From Sphingomonas sanxanigenens DSM 19645 = NX02 (GTDB lineage: Bacteria > Pseudomonadota > Alphaproteobacteria > Sphingomonadales > Sphingomonadaceae): a stretch of 64,000 nt of DNA. Where the stretch lies: contig NZ_CP006644.1 of NCBI RefSeq assembly GCF_000512205.2, positions 6,141,898 through 6,205,897 of the forward strand, read 5' to 3'. This document shows, piece by piece, positions 1 through 6,087 of the stretch (its first letter is position 1; each line of letters opens with the position of its first letter). The notes under the pieces were generated by a model. That model had not been told where the DNA came from. It did not search any database and saw only the letters and a program-made list of their open reading frames with translations. The translations under genes were made by a program, and so were the position numbers.

Positions 1-312
1 CTGGGGCTTTCGCAGCGCCTGGCGGGCGTCGCTGTCTGGATCATCGCCGTGGCGCTGCTGCTCCTCGCCATTTGGTGGCTGCGCACCAGCGCCTACAGCG
101 CGGGCGTCAGCGATACGGACGCCAAGTGGAAGGCGGCCAGCGAAGAGGTCGAGAAGCAGGCCGAGGTCGCCACCGCGGTGGCGGACAGCGCCGCCGAGGT
201 GCGCGTGGTCGAACACGTCCAGCAGGTCGAGAAGGAAAAGGAGAAGATCGATGAAGCGGTTCGCGAAGGCAGCAGCCCTCTCGATGTGCTTTTCGGCGGC
301 AACGGCATGTAG
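1..312 (+). CDS. Rz-like inner-membrane spanin (5' end outside window)
   Basis: The reading frame is open from base 1, so the true start is probably left of the window; a GTG at 49 would cut into the membrane segment. The visible protein has one hydrophobic segment (roughly VAVWIIAVALLLLAIWWL), then an Ala/Glu/Lys-rich stretch with coiled-coil character. That is the architecture of a phage i-spanin, which links the inner membrane to an outer-membrane partner and fuses the membranes at lysis. Its 3' end is overlapped by about 60 bp by a second, lipoprotein-like frame, as in Rz/Rz1 pairs. The function is inferred from architecture and context; I see no conserved sequence motif. Confidence 0.6.
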   Translation: MGLSQRLAGVAVWIIAVALLLLAIWWLRTSAYSAGVSDTDAKWKAASEEVEKQAEVATAVADSAAEVRVVEHVQQVEKEKEKIDEAVREGSSPLDVLFGGNGM

Positions 313-589
313 CGGCCGACCGGCATTCCAGCCGGTCAAGCCGCCGGCCGAGCGCCTGGTCTGCGAGACGCGCGGCGTGCGGCCGGCCCTGCCACCCGAA
401 TATGCAATTGACTGGTCGACGGTGACTACGGTCGAGCAGGCTCGGGCCGAGCATCAGCGCTACGTCGCCTCGATCCGCACGCGCGAGGGCGTGGTCGCGG
501 GCTACGTGCTGAAGGTTGAGGATAAGCTGTTCATTTGCGCCAACAATGCGCAGTGGCTGCGCGAGTTCTTTGGAGCATTGCCGGATTGA
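251..589 (+). CDS. Rz1-like outer-membrane spanin lipoprotein candidate
   Basis: This 112-aa protein starts inside the 3' end of the preceding coiled-coil frame. It begins MKRFAKAAALSMCFSAATAC, a short export signal ending in cysteine with a weak lipobox, followed by a proline-bearing segment (AFQPVKPP). An embedded or overlapping short lipoprotein gene after a coiled-coil membrane gene is the hallmark of phage o-spanins. It is longer than classical Rz1, and the C-terminal half (residues 40-112) has no feature I recognise, so it may carry a second function or be another phage lipoprotein. Confidence 0.5.
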   Translation: MKRFAKAAALSMCFSAATACSGRPAFQPVKPPAERLVCETRGVRPALPPEYAIDWSTVTTVEQARAEHQRYVASIRTREGVVAGYVLKVEDKLFICANNAQWLREFFGALPD

Positions 590-609
590 AAGTGCCCAGC
601 AGGCGCTGT

Positions 610-792
610 TTAGATGAACCGTTCCTCGCATCGGGTGCACACAAGATAATCTCCCGGCCCGAGTTTTATCTCGCCGGTAACCCCTATGCGCACTGCATCG
701 CCCGTGCGGTCGTTCACCTCAAACACGACCGAGCCACGAGCCCCGCAATCGTGAACCCGTTCAACGGGCAAAGTGCGCGTATCAGACTTCAT
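610..792 (-). CDS. small phage hypothetical protein with CxxC
   Basis: A 60-aa protein of unknown function. Its ATG overlaps the stop codon of the upstream excalibur-domain gene by four bases (ATGA), a translational-coupling arrangement that supports it being real. The C-terminus carries a Cys-x-x-Cys pair (VCTRCEERF), and the middle is a compact beta-rich segment (SVVFEVNDRTGD). It has no signal peptide. It runs opposite to the lysis genes, so it belongs to a separate minus-strand unit. Confidence 0.5.
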   Translation of the reverse strand: MKSDTRTLPVERVHDCGARGSVVFEVNDRTGDAVRIGVTGEIKLGPGDYLVCTRCEERFI

Positions 793-1097
793 TCGCAGCC
801 AACCCCATCGCCGTCGCGATCAAGATGCGAGCCATAGCCTGGGTCGCCCCGTCGTACCGGCGCCGCGCCCGCGGCACGCGCTGCCGAGCAATTCGCAAAC
901 GCGCGCCCGCCGCTGGACCTTGCGCCGCTGCTGGCACCGAGCAGCGTCTGCGGCCGTGCCGATGCCCCACCGCCGCGATGACAGTGATAGCCGCCGTTCT
1001 TCCTGTCGTTGTGGCAGCCCTCGGCGTTGAGCCCGCCACCATGGGCCAGAGCCGGCGCGGCAATCGCCGCAGCCACGATGAACATCACGAATCGCAT
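789..1097 (-). CDS. secreted excalibur-domain protein
   Basis: The start at 1097 is preferred over upstream codons because it begins a clean signal peptide (MRFVMFIVAAAIAAPALA). The mature protein has a Cys/His segment (GCHNDRKNGGYHCH) and ends in an excalibur calcium-binding signature: NCSAARAAGAAPVRRGDPGY, then an acidic DRDGDGVGCE loop with two flanking cysteines. Excalibur domains occur in extracellular proteins and resemble the calcium loop of EF hands. In a phage context it may act at the cell surface or in the periplasm. The domain call is solid; the biological role is unknown. Confidence 0.75.
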   Translation of the reverse strand: MRFVMFIVAAAIAAPALAHGGGLNAEGCHNDRKNGGYHCHRGGGASARPQTLLGASSGARSSGGRAFANCSAARAAGAAPVRRGDPGYGSHLDRDGDGVGCE

Positions 1098-1173
1098 ATG
1101 ATCCCCCCCCGTATTCCCCACGCCGATCAGTATCCGCGAGGATAGGAGTGTCGACTCCTGATCAGTCCGTTTT

Positions 1174-1225
1174 GGCGGAGATCGGCGCGGCGTCGGGCTC
1201 CGGCTTCGGCTCCGCCGCCTTTTTT
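1174..1225 (+). terminator. candidate intrinsic terminator
   Basis: GGCGGAG at 1174-1180 can pair with CTCCGCC at 1210-1216, and shorter GCCG/CGGC pairings lie inside. A T6 run follows at once. The loop is long, so the fold is plausible rather than certain. Confidence 0.45.
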
Positions 1226-1313
1226 CATTTCGCTTCCGTGATGGCGGTCACGCGCGATCCCCGCTTGCGCAAGTAGGTCGCCGGCAGCCGCCTTCTTTGA
1301 GCAGAGGCGGTTA

Positions 1314-1346
1314 GGCTCGGCGGTGTTCCCACGGCGCCGCCGAGCC
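1314..1346. repeat. perfect 10-bp inverted repeat
   Basis: GGCTCGGCGG at 1314-1323 and its exact reverse complement at 1337-1346 are separated by 13 bases. There is no T-run on either side, so it is more likely an RNA structure or a protein-binding site than a terminator. Confidence 0.5.
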
Positions 1347-1453
1347 GCCCCCGGGCAGCGCTTGCAGTTAGCGCAGCGTTAATCTCCGATCCAATACAAG
1401 CATACCCATCCGGCGCCGGTTCTGGTCGGGCGTCGGATCGTGCTCAAGTGACT

Positions 1454-1487
1454 GGCGGCGGAGGTCCCCACACTCCGCCGCCGTTTT
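1454..1487 (+). terminator. candidate intrinsic terminator
   Basis: A perfect 10-bp stem (GGCGGCGGAG/CTCCGCCGCC) with a 9-nt loop is followed by GTTTTG. The stem is strong and the T-run short. Confidence 0.55.
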
Positions 1488-1717
1488 GGGCGGACGGTGG
1501 GGAATGCGGCAGGCTGCTGACACCACGCTCCACATATGGCAGATGCTCCACATCCGCCATGCGGACCCCCTGCATGGTCGGCTAGCCCCGGCGCGATGAA
1601 CCCCAAGAACGCCGCGCCGGGGCGCTCCACCTAAAAGCTTGGATCCGAGCATAGCCGTTTCAGCCGATTTTCGGCGGAGGATTGGCGGAATTGCGCCGCT
1701 TTCCATCGGATCCGAAG

Positions 1718-1752
1718 AGGCGGCTGGGCGCAGGCTCGGCCGCCTTTTTGCT
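1718..1752 (+). terminator. intrinsic terminator
   Basis: AGGCGGC at 1718-1724 pairs with GCCGCCT at 1739-1745 and is followed by a T-rich tail (TTTTGCTTTT). It lies about 50 bp before the start of the 249-aa gene and would insulate that gene from upstream transcription. Confidence 0.6.
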
Positions 1753-1799
1753 TTTCGGCTCCAGCGATGTAGCATATCTGCGAACGCCACGAGGCACGG

Positions 1800-2549
1800 A
1801 TGGATCAGGGCTACACCTTTCGCATCAGCGACAGCTACACGCCTAGCACGATCCCTATGGATCGGCTGGCGCAGTACATCAGCGCGCTCGCCAGACTATT
1901 AGGCGAGAGCGGCAGCGTGCATCTGGGTCCGATTACAGAAGGCTCGGTGAAGGTTCGGGCGATGATCGACGAGCCGGCGCAGCCGAAGGTGCAAGAGCGC
2001 GTGCGAGGCGTTCGGATCGGTGCGCCCGCAGTTGATGCGCTGAAGGCCTACAACGACCTCGACGAAATGCTTCGCGAAGACAACGCATCCGGCACTCTTG
2101 CCGACGGCGACGACGAGGTGCCGCACAGCGCTATAATTATCGAGTTTCCGGGAAAGAACCGCCCCAAACCGGTTACTTATGGCCCTTTTAAACAGCGTGG
2201 GTCACTGGACGGCGTCGTCTATCGTATAGGCGGTGCGGACGATACGAAGCATGTTGCGATCAAAGACGGCGATCGAGATTATTCAAGGCTAGAAGCAGAT
2301 GAAGCAACTGCGGTTCGGTTGAGCCGCCACCTGTTTCGGGAAACGGTTCGATTGCATGGTGAGGGCACGTGGCTGCGTCATGGCAATGGCACCTGGGAAC
2401 TCAAAAAGTTTAAGATCCGCGATTTCGATGTTCTGAGCGACGAGCCTTTGGACGATGTGATTGCGAGATTGCGAGCGGTGGGCGGTTTTCCGGGGGAAGA
2501 CATCGTTCAGCGGCTGCTTGAGGACCGCGCGGAAGGGGACGCGCATTGA
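1800..2549 (+). CDS. conserved hypothetical partner of a PIN nuclease
   Basis: A 249-aa protein with no signal peptide or membrane segment. The N-terminal half (to about residue 110) looks alpha/beta and has the segment ESGSVHLGPITEGS; residues 115-230 read as a beta-rich domain (SAIIIEFPGKNRPK, GSLDGVVYRIGG, GTWELKKFKIRDFDVL). The layout resembles a family of uncharacterised proteins I have seen next to PIN-domain genes, but I cannot name a domain. A GAGG lies just upstream of the ATG. It overlaps the PIN gene by four bases, so the two are almost certainly co-translated. It could be an antitoxin or targeting subunit, though it is large for a VapB-type antitoxin. Confidence 0.7.
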   Translation: MDQGYTFRISDSYTPSTIPMDRLAQYISALARLLGESGSVHLGPITEGSVKVRAMIDEPAQPKVQERVRGVRIGAPAVDALKAYNDLDEMLREDNASGTLADGDDEVPHSAIIIEFPGKNRPKPVTYGPFKQRGSLDGVVYRIGGADDTKHVAIKDGDRDYSRLEADEATAVRLSRHLFRETVRLHGEGTWLRHGNGTWELKKFKIRDFDVLSDEPLDDVIARLRAVGGFPGEDIVQRLLEDRAEGDAH

Positions 2550-3106
2550 AAGTTGCCATCGATGCGAGCGTCCTCGTCTATCTCTTAGATGAGGACGCGC
2601 CACCTCCCCGCGCGGAGGAAGGGCGGCAGCTGGTCGCTAGGTGCGCTGACCGAATGCGGTTCTTCATCGCTAGCCTTCAGCGGTCGCGGTCCACTATCAT
2701 CGTGCCGACCCCGGCCCTCACTGAGATCTTAGCGCGAGCCACCGCCGATCGCTCGTCCGAGTGGCTGCGCATCATCGAAACCACGAAGTACATCCGCGTC
2801 AGTCCCTTCGATGAGCTCGCGGCCATCGAGTGCGCTCTTCTTGCACAGGCGCGAATCGTCGGCGTTTCGAAGGCACAGAAGGAGACGCGTCGGAAGGCGA
2901 AATTTGATGAGCAAATTCTCGCGATCAGCATCGTTGAGCGGGCCGACCTTCTACTGACGGATGACGGTGGCCTGCGGTCGCTGGCGAGCCAATACCTTGA
3001 GGTGAAAGGCATTGGCGACTTGGATCTTCCGCCGGTTGATCCGCAAACGAATTTCTTCGCCGATATCGAACGCAAGATCGACCTCGACGCACCCGATGAC
3101 CTTTGA
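2546..3106 (+). CDS. PIN-domain nuclease
   Basis: This 186-aa protein begins at a TTG that overlaps the upstream stop (TTGA). It has the PIN-fold acidic set: D6 in VAIDASVLVYLLD, E60 in PTPALTEIL, D121 in KFDEQILAI and D139/D140 in LLTDDGGL. PIN proteins are Mg2+-dependent ribonucleases, many of them VapC-type toxins. This one is longer than a typical VapC (about 130 aa) because of an insertion near residues 20-50 and a C-terminal tail after residue 150. With its 249-aa partner it forms a compact cargo unit in the phage element. Toxin or defence function is inference. Confidence 0.8.
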   Translation: MKVAIDASVLVYLLDEDAPPPRAEEGRQLVARCADRMRFFIASLQRSRSTIIVPTPALTEILARATADRSSEWLRIIETTKYIRVSPFDELAAIECALLAQARIVGVSKAQKETRRKAKFDEQILAISIVERADLLLTDDGGLRSLASQYLEVKGIGDLDLPPVDPQTNFFADIERKIDLDAPDDL

Positions 3107-3125
3107 CATGCCGCCGCAATAATCG

Positions 3126-3353
3126 ATGCCGACCCCGGAAGACATCCGAGGAACGCTTGTGCAGATGATCGTCGGCGCGGCCGGCGGCGACGAAGCGGCT
3201 TGGCGCGCCGCGATCGGTGAGGTCGAAGCGCTGCCGTTGGTGTTCCACCCGACATGCAACTGGCGCGTCAATCCTCGCGGTACGAAGCGGGAGCGCGAGG
3301 TGATCGAGGCGGCGGTGAAGCTGCTGCGCGAGGCGCATCCCTACGTGAACTGA
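3126..3353 (+). CDS. small hypothetical phage protein
   Basis: A 75-aa protein starting 19 bp after the PIN gene in the same direction, so possibly the third gene of that unit. It has an amphipathic N-terminal helix (TPEDIRGTLVQMIVGAAGGD) and a basic C-terminal part (RGTKREREVIEAAVKLLREA). I recognise no domain. Its codon use matches its neighbours. Confidence 0.5.
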   Translation: MPTPEDIRGTLVQMIVGAAGGDEAAWRAAIGEVEALPLVFHPTCNWRVNPRGTKREREVIEAAVKLLREAHPYVN

Positions 3354-3359
3354 CGCAGC

Positions 3360-3572
3360 CTAGACCGCTGGCGCGTCCCTGATCGCCCGCACTTTCATCG
3401 CAATGGCCCGCCAGGTCGCGACGCCGGGCGCATCCTCGATCAAGGCCAGCAGCCCCACGCGCTCGGCAATGAACTGGTCGCAGTCGCAGCGCTGAACCAT
3501 CCGGCTGGCGACGGCGAGGATCTCCCAATCGGTGAGAGGCGTCGGCGGCAGCGGGTCTAGAGGATCCAGCAT
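3360..3572 (-). CDS. small hypothetical phage protein
   Basis: A 70-aa minus-strand protein beginning MLDPLDPLPPTPLTDWEILA and carrying a Cys-x-Cys pair (RCDCDQF). It is convergent with the preceding 75-aa gene. No family is recognised. It sits in a run of short minus-strand genes typical of a phage early region. Confidence 0.45.
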   Translation of the reverse strand: MLDPLDPLPPTPLTDWEILAVASRMVQRCDCDQFIAERVGLLALIEDAPGVATWRAIAMKVRAIRDAPAV

Positions 3573-3623
3573 GCCGCCCTGCTATGACCGGCTTCCTGCA
3601 GTTTCCACATTATAATGTGCAAC

Positions 3624-3836
3624 TTACGTCAAGCGCTCCGGAACCGGCTCCAGGCGCTGCTCTGCTCGATTGACATCGTGTTCGGTGATCTCGCGCTCGG
3701 TCGGCACCCGCCACCCGTCGGTGTCCCGGATCAGACGGGTGCCGCATCGGACGCAGCCAGTCCAGTAGTCCTGCCCATCATGACGCGCGCCGCCTCGGTC
3801 GGCCTTGTGGCCGAACAGCTTACATCTCAATGCCAT
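3624..3836 (-). CDS. small DUF1660-like zinc-binding phage protein
   Basis: A 70-aa protein whose first residues, MALRCKLFGHKADRG, match the pattern of the DUF1660 prophage family (CKLFGHK), followed by a second Cys pair in TGCVRCGTRL. The paired cysteines and the histidine suggest a small zinc-binding domain. Function is unknown; members are usually found in prophages, which fits this context. Confidence 0.6.
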   Translation of the reverse strand: MALRCKLFGHKADRGGARHDGQDYWTGCVRCGTRLIRDTDGWRVPTEREITEHDVNRAEQRLEPVPERLT

Positions 3837-3992
3837 GCTGCGATTCCCATCTCGACCAGAGGTCGACCTACGGCCCGCGCAAGCGATGTCACGTTAAAAA
3901 TCTGCAACTTAGCTTGCGGGTAGGCGGCGCTTTTCATTACGCCGCCATCCCCTGACCTTCGCCGTCGTCGACCCGGCGGGGCTGCTGGAAAT

Positions 3993-4217
3993 TTACATTG
4001 TCTGCGCTGATGCGCCAGATGATTCGAGCGCTTCGGCGATCGGGCGCCCGAAGTAGCGTTGCAGCGCAGCCAACTCGTCGGCCGGTAGCCGGTTCAGCGT
4101 GCCGCGGCGAGCGCGATCGGCGAGGTATCCATCCGGCCGCCCGAGCATGCGCGAGAGGCTGGCATAGGTCTCGCCTTCCGTCTCGATCAGTTCGGCGAGC
4201 GGCAGCGGGGCGATCAG
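3993..4217 (-). CDS. small phage protein, probably started at CTG
   Basis: The frame encodes a protein-like sequence after the stop of the 78-aa gene: IETEGETYASLSRMLGRPDG, then a helix ending LQRYFGRPIAEAL. This resembles the short helical domains of phage-encoded HTH-like or CI-associated proteins. No ATG, GTG or TTG lies at a sensible place; a CTG at 4217 overlaps the upstream TGA exactly as an ATGA junction would, so I take it as the start (74 aa). The start is uncertain; coding potential is supported by the sequence pattern only. Confidence 0.4.
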   Translation of the reverse strand: MIAPLPLAELIETEGETYASLSRMLGRPDGYLADRARRGTLNRLPADELAALQRYFGRPIAEALESSGASAQTM

Positions 4218-4450
4218 TGCAGCCCGGCGGGCTCGTCCTCCAGCTTCTCGATATGCATCAGGCAATCGGCGATCGAGATCCAGAGGGCGACGTTCTCTTG
4301 CTGCCCGGCCTCGGAAGCCGCCTTGGCCATCGCAACGACGTGGCACGCCGTCCGCTCGCCGTTCAGTTCGAGCAACCCAGCCGCCATCTGCCAGATTTCC
4401 TCTCGGGAATAGCCGCTCTGCGCGACCATGTGGGGGTGCAACCCGTCCAT
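4214..4450 (-). CDS. small hypothetical phage protein
   Basis: A 78-aa helical protein (YSREEIWQMAAGLLELNGER, then VAMAKAASEAGQQENVALWI). An AGGA lies about 7 nt before its ATG. It follows the YozE-like gene by 18 bp and is presumably co-transcribed with it. No function can be assigned. Confidence 0.55.
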   Translation of the reverse strand: MDGLHPHMVAQSGYSREEIWQMAAGLLELNGERTACHVVAMAKAASEAGQQENVALWISIADCLMHIEKLEDEPAGLH

Positions 4451-4468
4451 CCAGATCCTCGTACATCA

Positions 4469-4822
4469 TCAGTAGCAGAGCCATTCGATCTCGGCCGCGT
4501 CGAGCGCCTCGAACATGTCGGCCTCGGCGCCGACCTCGGATAGGCGCTTGCGCACGGCCTCGGGGTCGCCCGCCTTTGGGAATGCGCGATCCGCCTTCGC
4601 CGCTTTGGCGAGCCCGCCGATCCAATCATGGCGCTTTTCCTGCCGGAGTAGCCACGCGCCGAATGGCGTCGATGGCAGTGGCCTGGTGGGCGTCGCGACC
4701 GGCGGCGGGGCCGTCAGCAGTTCGCCGGTTTCGGGGTCGAAAGGCTCTGGCTCCGCCAAGCCGGAGGGGATGCCGTAGACCATCATCTGCAACTGATCGC
4801 GCTTGAATGTCTGGGCGTTCAT
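4469..4822 (-). CDS. YozE SAM-like domain phage protein
   Basis: The 117-aa product has an unstructured proline-rich N-terminus (about residues 1-50) and a C-terminal domain with the pattern WLLRQEKRHDWIGGLAKAAK then DRAFPK, which matches the YozE/SAM-like fold of short DNA-associated or phage proteins. I chose the ATG at 4822 over a GTG at 4831 because AGGTG lies 8-9 nt before it. It is the first gene of a minus-strand cluster leaving the promoter region that contains an SOS-type box, so it may be induced by DNA damage. Its biochemical role is unknown. Confidence 0.6.
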   Translation of the reverse strand: MNAQTFKRDQLQMMVYGIPSGLAEPEPFDPETGELLTAPPPVATPTRPLPSTPFGAWLLRQEKRHDWIGGLAKAAKADRAFPKAGDPEAVRKRLSEVGAEADMFEALDAAEIEWLCY

Positions 4823-4864
4823 GTCGTTCACCTATTGCCGACTCGATGACTGAACACATAACAT

Positions 4865-4879
4865 GTTCTGGCTTTGTTC
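4865..4879. promoter_or_regulatory. LexA (SOS) box, alphaproteobacterial type
   Basis: GTTC-TGGCTTT-GTTC is an exact match to the GTTC-N7-GTTC consensus of alphaproteobacterial LexA. It lies in the 78-bp gap between the divergent YozE-like gene (start 4822) and the HIRAN gene (start 4901), where LexA could repress both. Confidence 0.7.
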
Positions 4880-4900
4880 CAAACATGGTGAGTCGGAACG

Positions 4901-5275
4901 ATGGGTTGCAATGACTTCAGCCTCCCGGCGGTCGGCGAGGTTTACGACAATGAGGATGGCACCAGCCGGCAGGACGAACTGCGCTTGCTGGTGCCTGGGG
5001 ATGTGCTCGCGCTGGTCCGCGAGCCTGATAACCCGCACGATCGCATGGCTGTTGCGATCTTCACCGCTCGCGGCGTGAGGGTGGGCTACCTGCGGCGGGA
5101 CCGGGCCGTATGGGTCGGCAGCAAGATCGACCGCGGTTACCCTATAAACGTCATCGTCGAGCGGGTGAAGGGCGCGCATTTGCAGGGCGCCAAGCTGGGT
5201 TTGGTCATGCGCGTCAACATGGACGGGGAAGAACCGGAGCTGGATGAGCAGCCCGTACGGCGCGCCGCCGCTTAG
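4901..5275 (+). CDS. standalone HIRAN-domain protein
   Basis: A 124-aa protein that is essentially one HIRAN domain: a beta-rich core with the signature EPDNPHDRMAVAIF followed by GVRVGYLRRDRAV. HIRAN domains bind the 3' end of single-stranded DNA, as in the HLTF fork-remodelling helicase, and standalone versions occur in phages and near repair genes. It starts 22 bp after a LexA-type box, which suggests DNA-damage induction. Its last four bases overlap the end of the convergent gene. The domain call is confident; DNA-end binding is inferred from the family. Confidence 0.8.
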   Translation: MGCNDFSLPAVGEVYDNEDGTSRQDELRLLVPGDVLALVREPDNPHDRMAVAIFTARGVRVGYLRRDRAVWVGSKIDRGYPINVIVERVKGAHLQGAKLGLVMRVNMDGEEPELDEQPVRRAAA

Positions 5276-5613
5276 TCGGGCAAAGCCGTAAGCCGATACT
5301 CGTAATCGCCCATCTTTTCGCTCGATCCCGTGACGCTCAGGACGCGGTGCCTGTAGTCATATCGCATCAACTGATATCGTGGATTGAGCTCCAGGTGGAA
5401 GCGCTCGCCTTCCAGCCAGTCGTTAGGCTCGAAGGTGATGACCTGCTCCGTCGAAAAAAAGACGCGGGCCTCTCCTTCCTCTTCTCGACCTTGCCAAAGG
5501 ATGTCGATGGAGCATCGTCCAACCATAGCGAGCATCATGCTTCGCCCAAATGTGGCATCCCGCCGCAACGATCTCACGGCCTCTCGGTTCTGCGCGTAAT
5601 CATTCTCGGTCAT
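5272..5613 (-). CDS. hypothetical protein at the element end
   Basis: A 113-aa cytoplasmic protein with a basic helical N-terminus (NREAVRSLRRDATFGR) and a C-terminal half predicted to be beta-rich (RVFFSTEQVITFEP, RYQLMRYDYRHRVLSV). No family is recognised. It is convergent with the HIRAN gene and is the last gene before the attachment site. A type III-like regulatory or accessory role is possible but unsupported. Confidence 0.5.
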   Translation of the reverse strand: MTENDYAQNREAVRSLRRDATFGRSMMLAMVGRCSIDILWQGREEEGEARVFFSTEQVITFEPNDWLEGERFHLELNPRYQLMRYDYRHRVLSVTGSSEKMGDYEYRLTALPD

Positions 5614-5745
5614 GGAATCTCACGTCGGTCCCATACGCGCGCGAGCGGCGCGCGGTGCAAGGAACTGGATGGCAAATAGGTGGTGTATTCTCCTACCGCA
5701 ATGTGCGCCGCGCGGCTTAGTAGCGCCCGCGCACCATGCGCAACC

Positions 5746-5775
5746 TTGGGTGAGGCTTGGGTGAAATTCACCCAA
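5746..5775. repeat. three TTGGGTGA repeats next to the att site
   Basis: TTGGGTGA occurs at 5746-5753 and 5757-5764 (11 bp apart), and the second copy forms a perfect palindrome with TTCACCCAA at 5767-5775. Short repeats about 80-100 bp inside an attachment core resemble arm-type integrase or excisionase sites. Confidence 0.4.
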
Positions 5776-5855
5776 AATGCCGATTCGTTCGAATGCTGTT
5801 CCGGCGCTGGAACATCAAGAAACGGCGGAAATGCTTGCGTTTGTGGTGCGCGCAC

Positions 5856-5904
5856 TTCGTTGACATCGCAGGGGTCGCAAGTTCAATCCTTGCCACGCCC
5901 ACCA
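5856..5904 (+). other. att site: 3' fragment of tRNA-Val(GAC)
   Basis: The sequence reads as the 3' two-thirds of a tRNA: anticodon loop TTGACAT (anticodon GAC, Val), variable loop, T-arm GCAAG-TTCAATC-CTTGC, acceptor CACGCCC and ACCA. The 5' acceptor and D-arm are missing, and the 5' half of the anticodon stem (CTTCG) has a mismatch to CGCAG, so homology starts about there. This is what an element integrated into the 3' end of a tRNA leaves at its distal end. The intact gene should lie left of the window. Confidence 0.75.
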
Positions 5905-5909
5905 TCGAA

Positions 5910-5946
5910 AACCCCGCCAGCCCGAGCGCTTGGCGGGGTTTTTGTT
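5910..5946 (+). terminator. intrinsic terminator of the displaced tRNA-Val
   Basis: AACCCCGCCA at 5910-5919 pairs with TGGCGGGGTT at 5931-5940, followed by TTTGTTTT. It starts 5 bp after the CCA end and was presumably the original terminator of the tRNA gene. Confidence 0.75.
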
Positions 5947-6087
5947 TTCCGGCAGCGGCAAGCCGCGGCGGATGTCTTTACGCCCGGGCATCCGGCACCG
6001 CCGCACGCCCGGGATCGATCGCCGGTTGCTTCTGCCAAGCCGTGCGGCAATAGCAGCGCCCTTGGCGGCTTGACCGGAGGATCGCCC

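Larger units (their letters stand above)
1098..1799. other. 702-bp noncoding stretch with several hairpins
   Basis: No convincing protein gene lies here. The stretch carries three GC-rich stem-loops followed by T-runs (listed separately) and a perfect 10-bp inverted repeat at 1314-1323/1337-1346. The T-runs are all on the plus strand, so several short plus-strand transcripts would end here, which suggests small RNAs or repeated insulation of the cargo genes that follow. Short promoters between the hairpins are possible but I could not identify them. Confidence 0.5.

Noticed and set aside
1635..3567. Polylinker-like strings AAGCTTGGATCC (1635-1646) and TCTAGAGGATCC (3556-3567), as if vector sequence
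   Set aside because: Each is only 12 bp; the second encodes part of the N-terminus of a small gene (LDPLDP), and the flanks are not vector-like. Chance restriction sites.
5680..6087. An N-terminal extension of the serine hydrolase
   Set aside because: It would translate the tRNA remnant and its terminator. The ATG at 6088 has a good ribosome-binding site.
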